Below are positions 28,821 through 36,800 of a DNA stretch of 39,272 nucleotides, in pieces. The notes under the pieces were generated by a model. That model was not told the origin of the DNA. It ran no database searches and saw only the letters and a list, made by a program, of their open reading frames with translations. A program made the translations under genes and the position numbers. How positions within the stretch are numbered: position 1 is the stretch's first letter; each line of letters opens with the position of its first letter. This stretch comes from Rubellimicrobium roseum (GTDB taxonomy: Bacteria; Pseudomonadota; Alphaproteobacteria; Rhodobacterales; Rhodobacteraceae), in NCBI RefSeq assembly GCF_006152145.1, contig NZ_VDFV01000038.1:1-39272 (forward strand). Reading direction: 5' to 3'.

Positions 28821-29873
28821 ATGGAACGCAGAGACGTCCTGAAGGGGCTCGGCCTGTCGGCCGCGGCCGTCACCACCGTCGCGGCCACGACCGAAACGGC
28901 CGAGGCACAGGCGGCCGAGGCGCCGCAGCTCGGCCCCTACACCGAGCCCTGGAACCCGCCGGACGAGGCCTTCCCCAACCGCCAGAACATCGTGCGCGTG
29001 CCCGACGACTACTTCATCCCCGGCCGCTTCGCCGGCAAGACGGCGATCGTCACCGGCTGCGCGCGGGGGATGGGCCGGCTCGCCGCGGTCCGGCTGGCCC
29101 GCGAGGGCGCGAACGTCGTCGGCGTCGACTGGCTCGAGGACGAGGGCCGGGCCGTCATCGACGGCATCGCGGCCGAGGGCGGCGCCGCCACCTTCGTCGC
29201 CGGCGACATCTCCGAGGACGCCGTCTGCGCCGAGATGGTGCGCGTGGCCGCCGACACCTACGGCGGGCTCGACGTGGCGCTCAACAACGCCGGCGTCATG
29301 GACGCGATCTTCCCGGGCGACGAGATCGACTACGCGACGCAGGCGAGCCTTACGCTGAACCCCATCCACGAGGCGTCGGACGACTACTGGCACGTCGTGA
29401 TGCGGGTCAACGCCACCGGCACCTTCTACTCGATGCGCCACGAGCTCCGGCAGTTCCTGGCGCAGGGCCGGGGCGGCTCGATCGTGAACGTGGCCTCCGT
29501 CACCGGCCTGCGCGGCTTCGGCGGCACGCCCTCCTATGTCGCCTCCAAGCACGCGGTGAACGGCCTGACCAAGAACGCGGCCATCGACTACGCGCCCTTC
29601 GGCATTCGCGTGAACTCGGTCTGCATGGGCACGACGCTGACACCAATGGTCGAGCGGGCCTTTGCCCTCCTGAGCCAGCGCGCCCAGACGGGATTTCGTG
29701 ACACCGGCATCGGCATGGCCAAGATCAGAAGCCTCGCGGAACTCAGCGACCAGAAGCAGCGTGGCTCCACGGCGGCCGAGCAGGTGGCCGTGATGCTGTT
29801 CCTCCTCTCGCCCGAAAGCTCGAATCTGACGGGCGCGAACTACGCCACGGACGGCGGCTTCACGACCTACTGA
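28821..29873 (+). CDS. Short-chain dehydrogenase with Tat-type signal, paralogue B
   Basis: The 350-residue protein begins [16 protein letters not shown], the same twin-arginine-like leader as the paralogue at 23970. It has TGCARGMG (78-85), NNAG, Ser226, Tyr239 and Lys243 (YVASK). All SDR catalytic residues are intact. The two share the LTKNAA.DYAP.GIR.NSV core and the C-terminal ATDGG.TTY. They differ in an N-terminal linker (about 30-68) that is longer and proline-rich here. It follows the porin by 26 bases, with AGGGGA upstream. The barrel may admit the substrate, which is not known. Confidence 0.9.
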   Translation: MERRDVLKGLGLSAAAVTTVAATTETAEAQAAEAPQLGPYTEPWNPPDEAFPNRQNIVRVPDDYFIPGRFAGKTAIVTGCARGMGRLAAVRLAREGANVVGVDWLEDEGRAVIDGIAAEGGAATFVAGDISEDAVCAEMVRVAADTYGGLDVALNNAGVMDAIFPGDEIDYATQASLTLNPIHEASDDYWHVVMRVNATGTFYSMRHELRQFLAQGRGGSIVNVASVTGLRGFGGTPSYVASKHAVNGLTKNAAIDYAPFGIRVNSVCMGTTLTPMVERAFALLSQRAQTGFRDTGIGMAKIRSLAELSDQKQRGSTAAEQVAVMLFLLSPESSNLTGANYATDGGFTTY

Positions 29874-29931
29874 CCAGACCGACGATCCGCGCTCCGGCCG
29901 GCGCCGGGGCGCGACGCAAAGGAGGCTAGCC

Positions 29932-30558
29932 ATGGACGACGCTCTGCCGATCACGCGGCTGGCCTTCCTGCTCTTCATGCTGATGGGGCCGATCGGCCTG
30001 ATCCCTCGCTTTGCGGGGGCGACGGCGGGCCAAACAGAAGCTGAGCGACGCGCGATCGCGCTCTGGGCGGTCGGCATCGCCGCGGTGGCGATCCTGCTTG
30101 CGGTCTTCGTCGGGGCCTCGGCCATGGGACGGGTCGGAACCACGCCTTCGTCGCTCATCATGGCTGCCGGGGGCATCCTGGCGGTGACGGCCCTGCTCAA
30201 TCTCTTGGGTGCCACACCCGCACCGGCCGCCTCCACCGCCCAACCGGCCTCCCTGCCGATGCGGGCACTGACCCCGATCGCCATCCCTGGGATCGTCACG
30301 CCCGTCGGGGTCGCAATCCTCATCATCTTTTCGGTCTTCTTCCGCTCGGCCGACGATCGCCTGACGATCCTGGCGCTCACGGCGGCGATCCTGGCCATGA
30401 ACCTTCTCGCCATGCTCGGCGCGCAGTGGTTCATGCGGCGCATCGGCATGGGCCCGCTGCTCCTGCTGGGGTCGGTCTTCGGCGTCCTGCAGGTCGCGCT
30501 GGGCGTGGAGATTTTCATGTCCGGTCTTCTGAGGTCGCCGATTCATGCGGGATCCTGA
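29932..30558 (+). CDS. MarC-family integral membrane protein (UPF0056)
   Basis: The 208-residue protein has six hydrophobic segments and family motifs MGPIGLIPRF at the N-terminus and the pair ALTPIAIPGIVTPVGVAILIIF in the middle. MarC proteins are inner-membrane proteins of unsettled function, sometimes linked to small-molecule export. AAAGGAGG lies about six bases before the ATG, a strong site. Its 3' end overlaps the next gene by 14 bases, so the regulator at 30545 is cotranscribed. Confidence 0.85.
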   Translation: MDDALPITRLAFLLFMLMGPIGLIPRFAGATAGQTEAERRAIALWAVGIAAVAILLAVFVGASAMGRVGTTPSSLIMAAGGILAVTALLNLLGATPAPAASTAQPASLPMRALTPIAIPGIVTPVGVAILIIFSVFFRSADDRLTILALTAAILAMNLLAMLGAQWFMRRIGMGPLLLLGSVFGVLQVALGVEIFMSGLLRSPIHAGS

Positions 30559-31090
30559 ACGCCATTCCGGGATGGTCCAGGGGCATGACCCGTCCGGGGG
30601 CCGTCCCGCCCCCGACGCCGAAGCCGCGCCGGGGGCGGACCCCGTCGGGATGGCCCTGACCGCCTCCGAGCATGAGATCCCCGCCGTTCAGTACCACCTC
30701 GCCCAGTTCCTGGCCGACCACCTGTCCGACTGCTGCCAGGTCTTCGACGGCGACCTGGAGCAGGCCCTGATCCTGGCGCTGCTCTGGCAGCGCTTCGTCG
30801 GCGCCCATCACATGGCGCAGATCGACCGGGACAAGGCGTCCGAGATGGTCTGGATGCCGGCGCTCCGGCTCTCCGACGCGGTCGGGCTCCCGCGCGAGAC
30901 GGTACGGCGCAAGCTGAAGCTGCTGGAGGCCAAGGGTCTCGTCCTGAGCGACGCCAGCAAGGGATGGGCCCTCGCCGGCGACGTCGGGCACAGCCCGGGG
31001 AACGACCGCCTCGACGAGCTCGAGCGCCGGATGCGCCGGCGGCTGACGCGGCTGTTCGTCCGGCTCCGCGCGACCCTGGGCGGGGCCTGA
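30545..31090 (+). CDS. Winged-helix transcriptional regulator, paralogue 1
   Basis: The 181-residue protein has a helical N-terminal half (VQYHLAQFLADHLSDCCQVFDGDLEQALILALLW) and a C-terminal winged HTH (RLSDAVGLPRETVRRKLKLLEAKGLVLSDASKGWAL), of Crp/MarR style but without a cyclic-nucleotide domain. The second cysteine pair, CC at about 63-64, could sense redox or metal. The N-terminal 35 residues are low complexity; a later ATG (MALTASEH) is possible. GAGGT lies before the first ATG, inside the marC end. It faces its paralogue at 31103 tail to tail. Confidence 0.8.
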   Translation: MRDPERHSGMVQGHDPSGGRPAPDAEAAPGADPVGMALTASEHEIPAVQYHLAQFLADHLSDCCQVFDGDLEQALILALLWQRFVGAHHMAQIDRDKASEMVWMPALRLSDAVGLPRETVRRKLKLLEAKGLVLSDASKGWALAGDVGHSPGNDRLDELERRMRRRLTRLFVRLRATLGGA

Positions 31091-31102
31091 CGCGGCCCGG
31101 CG

Positions 31103-31621
31103 TCAGCCGCCCGGGCCGTCCTGCACGATGTGGGACAGCCGGACATGGAGCTTCGCCAGGCGCTTGCTGAAGCGCTTTGCGAACTCCCCGAAGGCGTCCC
31201 GCGCCGGGACCCGGTCCCCCGAGCTTGCGATGTACCAGCCGCGCTGCGGATCGTTCTCGATCCAGCCCCGGGCCTTGAGCGCCAGGAGCTTGCGCCGGAC
31301 GGTCTCGCGCGGGAGGCCCGTGACGTCCGCGATCCGCGAGGCCGTCATGCAGACCCGGTCCAGCTCGGGCGGATCGGCCGGCAGGCCGCCGAGCGCCCCT
31401 TCCAGGCGGCGCTGCCCCAGCACCGCCATCACAAGCATCTGGTCGAAATCCTGGTCGAAGCTGCGCGCGCAGTCTACAAGGTGCTCGGTGAAGAACTGGA
31501 CGAACTCGTACTGGGTCCGGTGATAGGCATTCTCGAACCTTTCCTGGACGGCCTCAACCCGAAGCGGCTCGGCGGAGGGACCGGGCCGGCGTCCTGGCGG
31601 CAGTACGGCGTGCTGGGTCAT
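31103..31621 (-). CDS. Winged-helix transcriptional regulator, paralogue 2
   Basis: A 172-residue paralogue of the regulator at 30545. The N-terminal domain (TQYEFVQFFTEHLVDCARSFDQDFDQMLVMAVLGQRRLEGAL) and the HTH (SRIADVTGLPRETVRRKLLALKARGWIENDPQRGWYI) align without large gaps, and the recognition helix GLPRETVRRKL is identical. Both therefore may bind the same site. A palindrome lies 75 bases upstream and another 174 bases upstream, so autoregulation is likely. The gene is divergent from the HdeD-like gene. Confidence 0.82.
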   Translation of the reverse strand: MTQHAVLPPGRRPGPSAEPLRVEAVQERFENAYHRTQYEFVQFFTEHLVDCARSFDQDFDQMLVMAVLGQRRLEGALGGLPADPPELDRVCMTASRIADVTGLPRETVRRKLLALKARGWIENDPQRGWYIASSGDRVPARDAFGEFAKRFSKRLAKLHVRLSHIVQDGPGG

Positions 31622-31695
31622 CCGGACCTCCGGCGGATCATCGTCGGCACCATATCACGCTTGCTCCCGTTTCGGACGCTGTTTTGCCGGCCGGG

Positions 31696-31710
31696 TGCCC
31701 AAAATGGGCG
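31696..31710. promoter_or_regulatory. Palindromic operator candidate (site 4)
   Basis: TGCCCAAAATGGGCG, the consensus palindrome with one end mismatch, in the divergent region between the regulator at 31621 and the HdeD-like gene at 31957. Confidence 0.65.
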
Positions 31711-31794
31711 CTCTGTGCCTGACCGGAACGAGACGGTCCCATTCCTGCGCCCCCGCCACCCATCGCGCGCGGTCCGCCTCCGGACGGCGGCGGC

Positions 31795-31809
31795 GGCCCA
31801 TTTTGGGCA
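31795..31809. promoter_or_regulatory. Palindromic operator candidate (site 5)
   Basis: GGCCCATTTTGGGCA, the near-exact reverse complement of site 4. The centres of the two sites are 99 bases apart. A pair of sites in one divergent promoter could allow looping. Confidence 0.65.
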
Positions 31810-31956
31810 GATGAGCCGCAGCGCGGCGCCGTTGGCCCTGCTAACCTGTCGACGCCGCCCGCCCGATCGGGCGCTCCGGCTGGATGGAGTGCGGAGTGGT
31901 GCCCGCCGGCGCGCGTCCACCGTCCCCGATCCTGCAACGACTCGAAAGGAGACCGC

Positions 31957-32532
31957 ATGACCATCAGTCTCGACGCGGCGGCGGCGGCCTACAGCGAGGC
32001 CGTCCGCGACGACCTCCGCCGGCATTCCGGGCTCTACCTGCTCGGCGCCGCCCTTCTGGTGGCCTCCGGGATCGTGGCGATGCTGATCCCGGTCTTCTCC
32101 TCTGCGGCCTTCATCATCGTGACGGGCTGGCTCCTGATCCTCAGCGGCCTCACCCAGGGGCTGGGCCTGATCGGCGGTCGTCGCCTTCCCCATTTCTGGC
32201 TCCAGTTCGTCTCGATGGTTCTTGGCCTCCTTCTGGGCGTCCTGCTTCTCAACAACGTGGGCCAAGGCATCGTCCTGTTCGGGACCCTCCTCATCGTCTT
32301 CCTGATGATGGAGGGCCTGTCGAAGATCGTGCTGGCCCTGACACTCCGCCCGATGGCCGACTGGGGCTGGGTGCTGGCCAGTGGCGTTCTGGGGGTGACG
32401 CTTTCGCTCTGGCTTTGGGCCAGCATGCCCGTGGCCGCGCTGTGGGTGCTGGGGCTGACGCTGGGCCTGCACCTGACGGGCGTGGGCCTTTCGCTCGGCC
32501 TCATCGTCCTTCGGCTGCGCCGGGGGCCATGA
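31957..32532 (+). CDS. HdeD-family (DUF308) membrane protein
   Basis: The 191-residue protein has six hydrophobic segments in three pairs, as in E. coli HdeD, an acid-resistance membrane protein. LLGAALLVASGIVAMLIPVFSSAAFIIVTGWLLILSG is the family's first repeat. AAAGGAG precedes the ATG by about six bases. The stop overlaps the next gene's start (ATGA), so the two are coupled. The molecular function of the family is not known; acid or envelope stress is the usual link. Confidence 0.88.
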   Translation: MTISLDAAAAAYSEAVRDDLRRHSGLYLLGAALLVASGIVAMLIPVFSSAAFIIVTGWLLILSGLTQGLGLIGGRRLPHFWLQFVSMVLGLLLGVLLLNNVGQGIVLFGTLLIVFLMMEGLSKIVLALTLRPMADWGWVLASGVLGVTLSLWLWASMPVAALWVLGLTLGLHLTGVGLSLGLIVLRLRRGP

Positions 32533-33035
32533 CCGGCATCCGGCGGGGACGGCGGACGCGAACCTTGGCCCTCTGGCGCTCCGTCCTCGATCTCGTCCAC
32601 GGTCTGGGCTCCGCGGTCCGGGACCCCGCGATCCGGGTGCTGCTCAGCCTGACGATGACGGTCGTGCTGCTGGCCACGGCCTTCTACCATCTGGTCGAGG
32701 GCTGGCGCCTGCTCGACGCCGCCTATTTCTCGGTGGTGACGATGGCGACCGTGGGCTTCGGCGACCTGGTCCCGAGGACGGATCTCGGAAAGGTCTTCAC
32801 GGTCTTCCTGATCCTGTTCGGGATCGGCCTCTTCGTCGCCTCGGCCAGCACCTTCGCCGAGCACGTCGTCCGCCGAGCCACGGGCCCGGGACGGCCGAGG
32901 ACCCGGAGCCTGCGGCCGCCTGCCCCGACCCCAAGGCACCGTCCCCCGCGACCGGCGAGGAGCCGGGCCGGTGACCGCCCGGGGCCGGCTCGCCCTGATA
33001 TGGGCGTGGCGGGGGCGAGCACGCTGGCGGCCTAA
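32529..33035 (+). CDS. Two-transmembrane potassium channel (Ion_trans_2)
   Basis: A 168-residue channel subunit. Two helices (LLSLTMTVVLLATAFYHLVEG and VFTVFLILFGIGLFVASASTF) flank a pore loop with selectivity filter TMATVGFGD, the TVGFG variant of K+ channels. There is no cytoplasmic TrkA-N domain. The tail of about 50 residues is basic and proline-rich. ATG at 32529 overlaps the HdeD-like stop. The frame is open upstream in the other gene, but that is shadow. Probably a tetramer; gating is unknown. Confidence 0.85.
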   Translation: MTGIRRGRRTRTLALWRSVLDLVHGLGSAVRDPAIRVLLSLTMTVVLLATAFYHLVEGWRLLDAAYFSVVTMATVGFGDLVPRTDLGKVFTVFLILFGIGLFVASASTFAEHVVRRATGPGRPRTRSLRPPAPTPRHRPPRPARSRAGDRPGPARPDMGVAGASTLAA

Positions 33036-33516
33036 TTGGGCGTCTCCAGGAGGGAGCGCACCCGCAGGAGTTGTCGGACCTGCTGCGCCCCGGCTACCGG
33101 GTGTGCCGCCCGGACGGCGACGGCCCCAAAGACAACCTCGTTGCGCCGGCCGACCTGCTCAACGGGGCCGGCTGGGCGGTGGTGATGGTGGACAGCCACG
33201 GGCCGCGCGGCCTGCTTCGGGCGGAGCTGTGGCGCCTCGTCTGCGCGGGTGTAACCTGAACGATCCCGCGAGACGGGCCGAGACGCGGGCCGGACAGGGC
33301 CGCCTCGAACGCCGTGCCGCCGCGGTCGTGTTAGATGCAAAGGCGCTGCCAGCCGCTCGAACGTAGATGCTGTCGGCGATGTCGTAGTTGAGCGAGGTGG
33401 CCGCACATCTGAGGCACTCAACGACAGGAGTGGGTCTCACCGCCGTACCATGGTCGGTTTCGCCAACCCCTGCCACGCTGATGTCAGGCGGGCCGAGCCG
33501 AGCTTCGCTGCACAGC
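33036..33516. other. Spacer with no firm gene; possible gene remnant at 33071-33259
   Basis: On the plus strand a 62-codon frame starting with TTG at 33071 (SDLLRPGYRVCRPDGDG and on, ending GVT) has plausible composition, but there is no properly spaced ribosome-binding site and no family that I recognise. The segment 33260-33516 is lower in GC and holds broken frames only. I see no terminator between the convergent channel and response-regulator genes. Confidence 0.35.
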
Positions 33517-33885
33517 CTACGTCAGCAACTCTCGGACGCACCGGCGCACGTCCAGCGGCTTTTCGCAGTAGGGCACGTCCGCGTAGCTGTCCGGCACCTC
33601 CTCGTGGTCGTAGCCGCTGACGAACACGAAAGGGATTCCATGCTGACGCAAGACGTCGGCCACCGGATAGACCATCAGGCCGCCCAGGTTGATGTCGAGG
33701 ATGGCCGCATCGAGAGGTGGAGCTCCGGGCAGGAGGGCCAAGGCCTGAGCGACGTTCGATACAGGTCCCACCACCTCGGCCCCGTCCTGCTCGAGGGCGC
33801 AGCGGAAGTCGTCGGCCACCACGAAGTCATCCTCGACCACCAGGATCCTACGGCCGCGGAGCGACGACGGCGTCGAGTGAAGCAT
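33517..33885 (-). CDS. Single-domain response regulator (receiver only)
   Basis: The 122-residue CheY-like receiver has the acidic pair in ILVVEDD, the phospho-acceptor Asp in AAILDINLGG, the conserved Ser in FVFVSGYD and the Lys in CEKP. There is no output domain. It overlaps the 3' end of the large kinase gene by 38 bases, so it is the likely phospho-acceptor of that HWE kinase. It may act as a phosphate sink or a relay to other proteins. Confidence 0.92.
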   Translation of the reverse strand: MLHSTPSSLRGRRILVVEDDFVVADDFRCALEQDGAEVVGPVSNVAQALALLPGAPPLDAAILDINLGGLMVYPVADVLRQHGIPFVFVSGYDHEEVPDSYADVPYCEKPLDVRRCVRELLT

Positions 33886-36800
33886 CGCTTTCCCCCCCTG
33901 TCGACGAGACAGGCACCGTGATGGTGCAACGGACCCCCTCGGGTCGCAACTCGTATGTGGTTTCGGCCCCGAGCTGGTGAGGGAGAGCGCGTTCGATCAG
34001 CCGGCGGCCGTAGCCGCCGGGCGGCGGGCCGCCGGCAGGGCTGAGGTCAAGTGGCACACCGTCCTCTCGCCAGTCCACGCGAAGGCGGTGCTCCCCGGTT
34101 GGAGACGTCAGGTCCCAGGTCACGTCGAGATGTCCATCGGGTCGCGAGAGCGCTCCATACTTGAGCGCGTTGGTCGCCAGCTCGTGCAGGGCGAGCGCGA
34201 AGGTCTGCACCGTGCTCGAGCGCAGGCGCACGCCCTTGGGCCCGCGCAGCTGGACCTGCTCGCCCTTTCCCTCGCTATCGACCACGCCATGGGCCTGAAG
34301 CTCGGCCAGGATCAATTGGTCGAAGGTGATCCGGTCCCGAGCCTCGAGGCGCGAGAGCAGGGCATTGACCCGACCCAGCGCGTTCAGGCGGGCTCGGAAG
34401 CGCGCAAGGTAGTCATCGAGCGAGTCGGCACCGGCCGCGGTTCGCTCGGAGATGGCGGAGACGACGGCCAGCAGGTTGCGGGTGCGGTGCTGGAGTTCCT
34501 GCACAAGGATCTGGAGCCGGTCCGCCGTGGCGCGTCGTTCGGTGACGTCCTGACCCACCTTGAGGAAGCCTCGGATCTGCCCATCAGGCCCTGGAAGCGG
34601 ACGCGTCACGCCGTCGATGAAGATGCGGGCGCCATCCTTGCGCTTGTGCCAGCGGACGTCGGGCGCATGGCCGTTCTCCCGGGCCTCCCGACGCTCCTTC
34701 TCGGGCTCGCCCTTCTCCTGATCCTCGGCGGTGAAGGTGATGTCGACCAGTTCGCCCATCGCCTCCTCGGCCGACCAGCCGAAGAGCTCCTGGGCGCCTG
34801 CCGGCCAGGTCTCGATCCGGCCCTGCGGGTCCAAGGTGAAGATGGCATGGTCCTGCGCCGTCTCCACGATGGCTCGGAAGCGCTCCTCGCTCTCGCGCAG
34901 GGCCGCTTCGGTGCGGGAGCGCTCGATGGCCGCCCAGGTCCGTTCCACGACCTCCTCGATCAGCGCGGTCTCGCCCTGCGTCCAGCGCCGGGGGTCCGCC
35001 GAGACCGCGACGATGGACCAGAGCGGGGTCTTCTCGCCCCGGCGCAGGCTTGCGGCCACGATCGCCCGCAGGCCAAGGCCCGAGAGGTTCCGCCTGTCCG
35101 TATCGGTCAGGCCCTCGGCCTTCGCAACGTCGTCGATCACCAGGGTCCGGTGGAATGCAACCCGAAGCGCATCGGGGAAGTCGGACAGGCGGACCTTGTC
35201 GGGCAGCGGCGGGACGCGGTCGTTGCCGACCTGATAGGGAAACTCGCCGCGGTCCTCATTGAGCCGATAGACCCCGACGTAGCACCGGTCGAGCCGCAAC
35301 TCGTCCGAGAGCATCCGGAGGGCGCGGTTCGCCAGGGCATCCGCGTCCGACTCCGCCCGCAAGGCATCGCTGAGCCTGAGCAGGAACGCCTGCCGTTCCT
35401 TGCTCGCGCGCAGGAGTTCTTCCGCCTGCCGGCTCGCGGTGACGTCCACGAAGGTGACCACCACTCCAGCGATGACGTTATCGGTCGAGCGATAGGGCAG
35501 CACGCGGACGGCGTAGCGGAAAGCCGTTGCGGGGTCGCCGACCTCGCGCTCGACCGGCGCTAGGGTGCGCAGCACACGTCGGGCGTCGCTCTCGATCTCC
35601 TCGTACCGGATGCGCGCCTTGATGTGCGTGATGGGCCGGCCCTCGTCGGAGCCGATGAGGTGAAACAGGTCGGTGCTGGCCGGGGTGAAGTTCGTCACCC
35701 GCAGATCGTTGTCGAGGAACAGGGTCGCGATCTGGGTGGATTCGAGAAAGTTCTTGAGGTCGCTGTTGGCGTGACCCAGCTCCTGTACGCGGTGGCCAAG
35801 CTCGCCGTTGACGGTGGTCAGCTCCTCGTTCATCGACTGGAGCTCCTCCTTCGAGGTCTCGAGCTCCTCGTTGGCGCTTTGCAGCTCTTCGTTGAGCGAC
35901 TGGTATTCCTCGTTGGAGGACTTTAGCTCCTCGTTCGTGGTCTCCAGTTCCTCGATGGTGCTCTGGAGCCGGTCGCGGGTCAGGCGCAGCTCGTCCTCGA
36001 GCCGCTGGACGTGCTCGCCCTGGTCCGCGCTCGGCTCGACGGAGCCGGACCTCACGTTCTCAGGACGCAGAACCGCTTCCTTGAAGAGCACGAGGAAGCC
36101 AGCCGGATCATTCGCCGCCGTCTGGCGCGGCTTGACGACCAGAACGACGGCGAGGCGGTGTCCGTCGGCGCCGAACTCCAGTCCACCCAGCGTCGCGGTC
36201 TGGCCCTCCTCCGCAGCGCGGCCGAGCGCCGTGCGGAGGTCGAGCCGCAGGCCCGGGTGGATGAGCTGGTGAAGGTTGAGCGAAGCCGCACCACGGGAGG
36301 GCGCGAGGTAGCGGCCCATGTTGCCCGAGAAGTGCAGCACGTTGTGGGCCGCGTCCACGATCACGTAAGCCGGGGCGTAGTGCTCGGCCTCGCGCTCGGC
36401 CCAGCGGGTGAGATCGGTGGTCTCCAACCGATCAGGCTCGGCAGGAGGAGGCGAACCTGGGTGCTGCACCTGCGTCGGGAGGCGACGGTCCGTTGGCGTG
36501 AACGGAAAGTTGACGAGCGGTCGGCTGTCACCGTTGAGACTGTGGAAAATGCGCGAGCGCGACTCGACAGGGGCGAAGAGGCTCTGATGGCGCGACACGT
36601 TCTCCGAGTTGCCCAGGAACAGGAACCCGCCGGGCCTCAGCGCGAAGTGGAAGAGCGGGATCACCTGCTCCTGAAGCTCGGCGTCGAGGTAGATGAGGAG
36701 GTTGCGGCAGGAGACGAGGTCGAGGCGCGAGAAGGGCGCGTCCTTGATGAGGCTGTGCTGGGAGAAGACGCACATCTCCCGCAGCTCCTTGGTGACGCAG

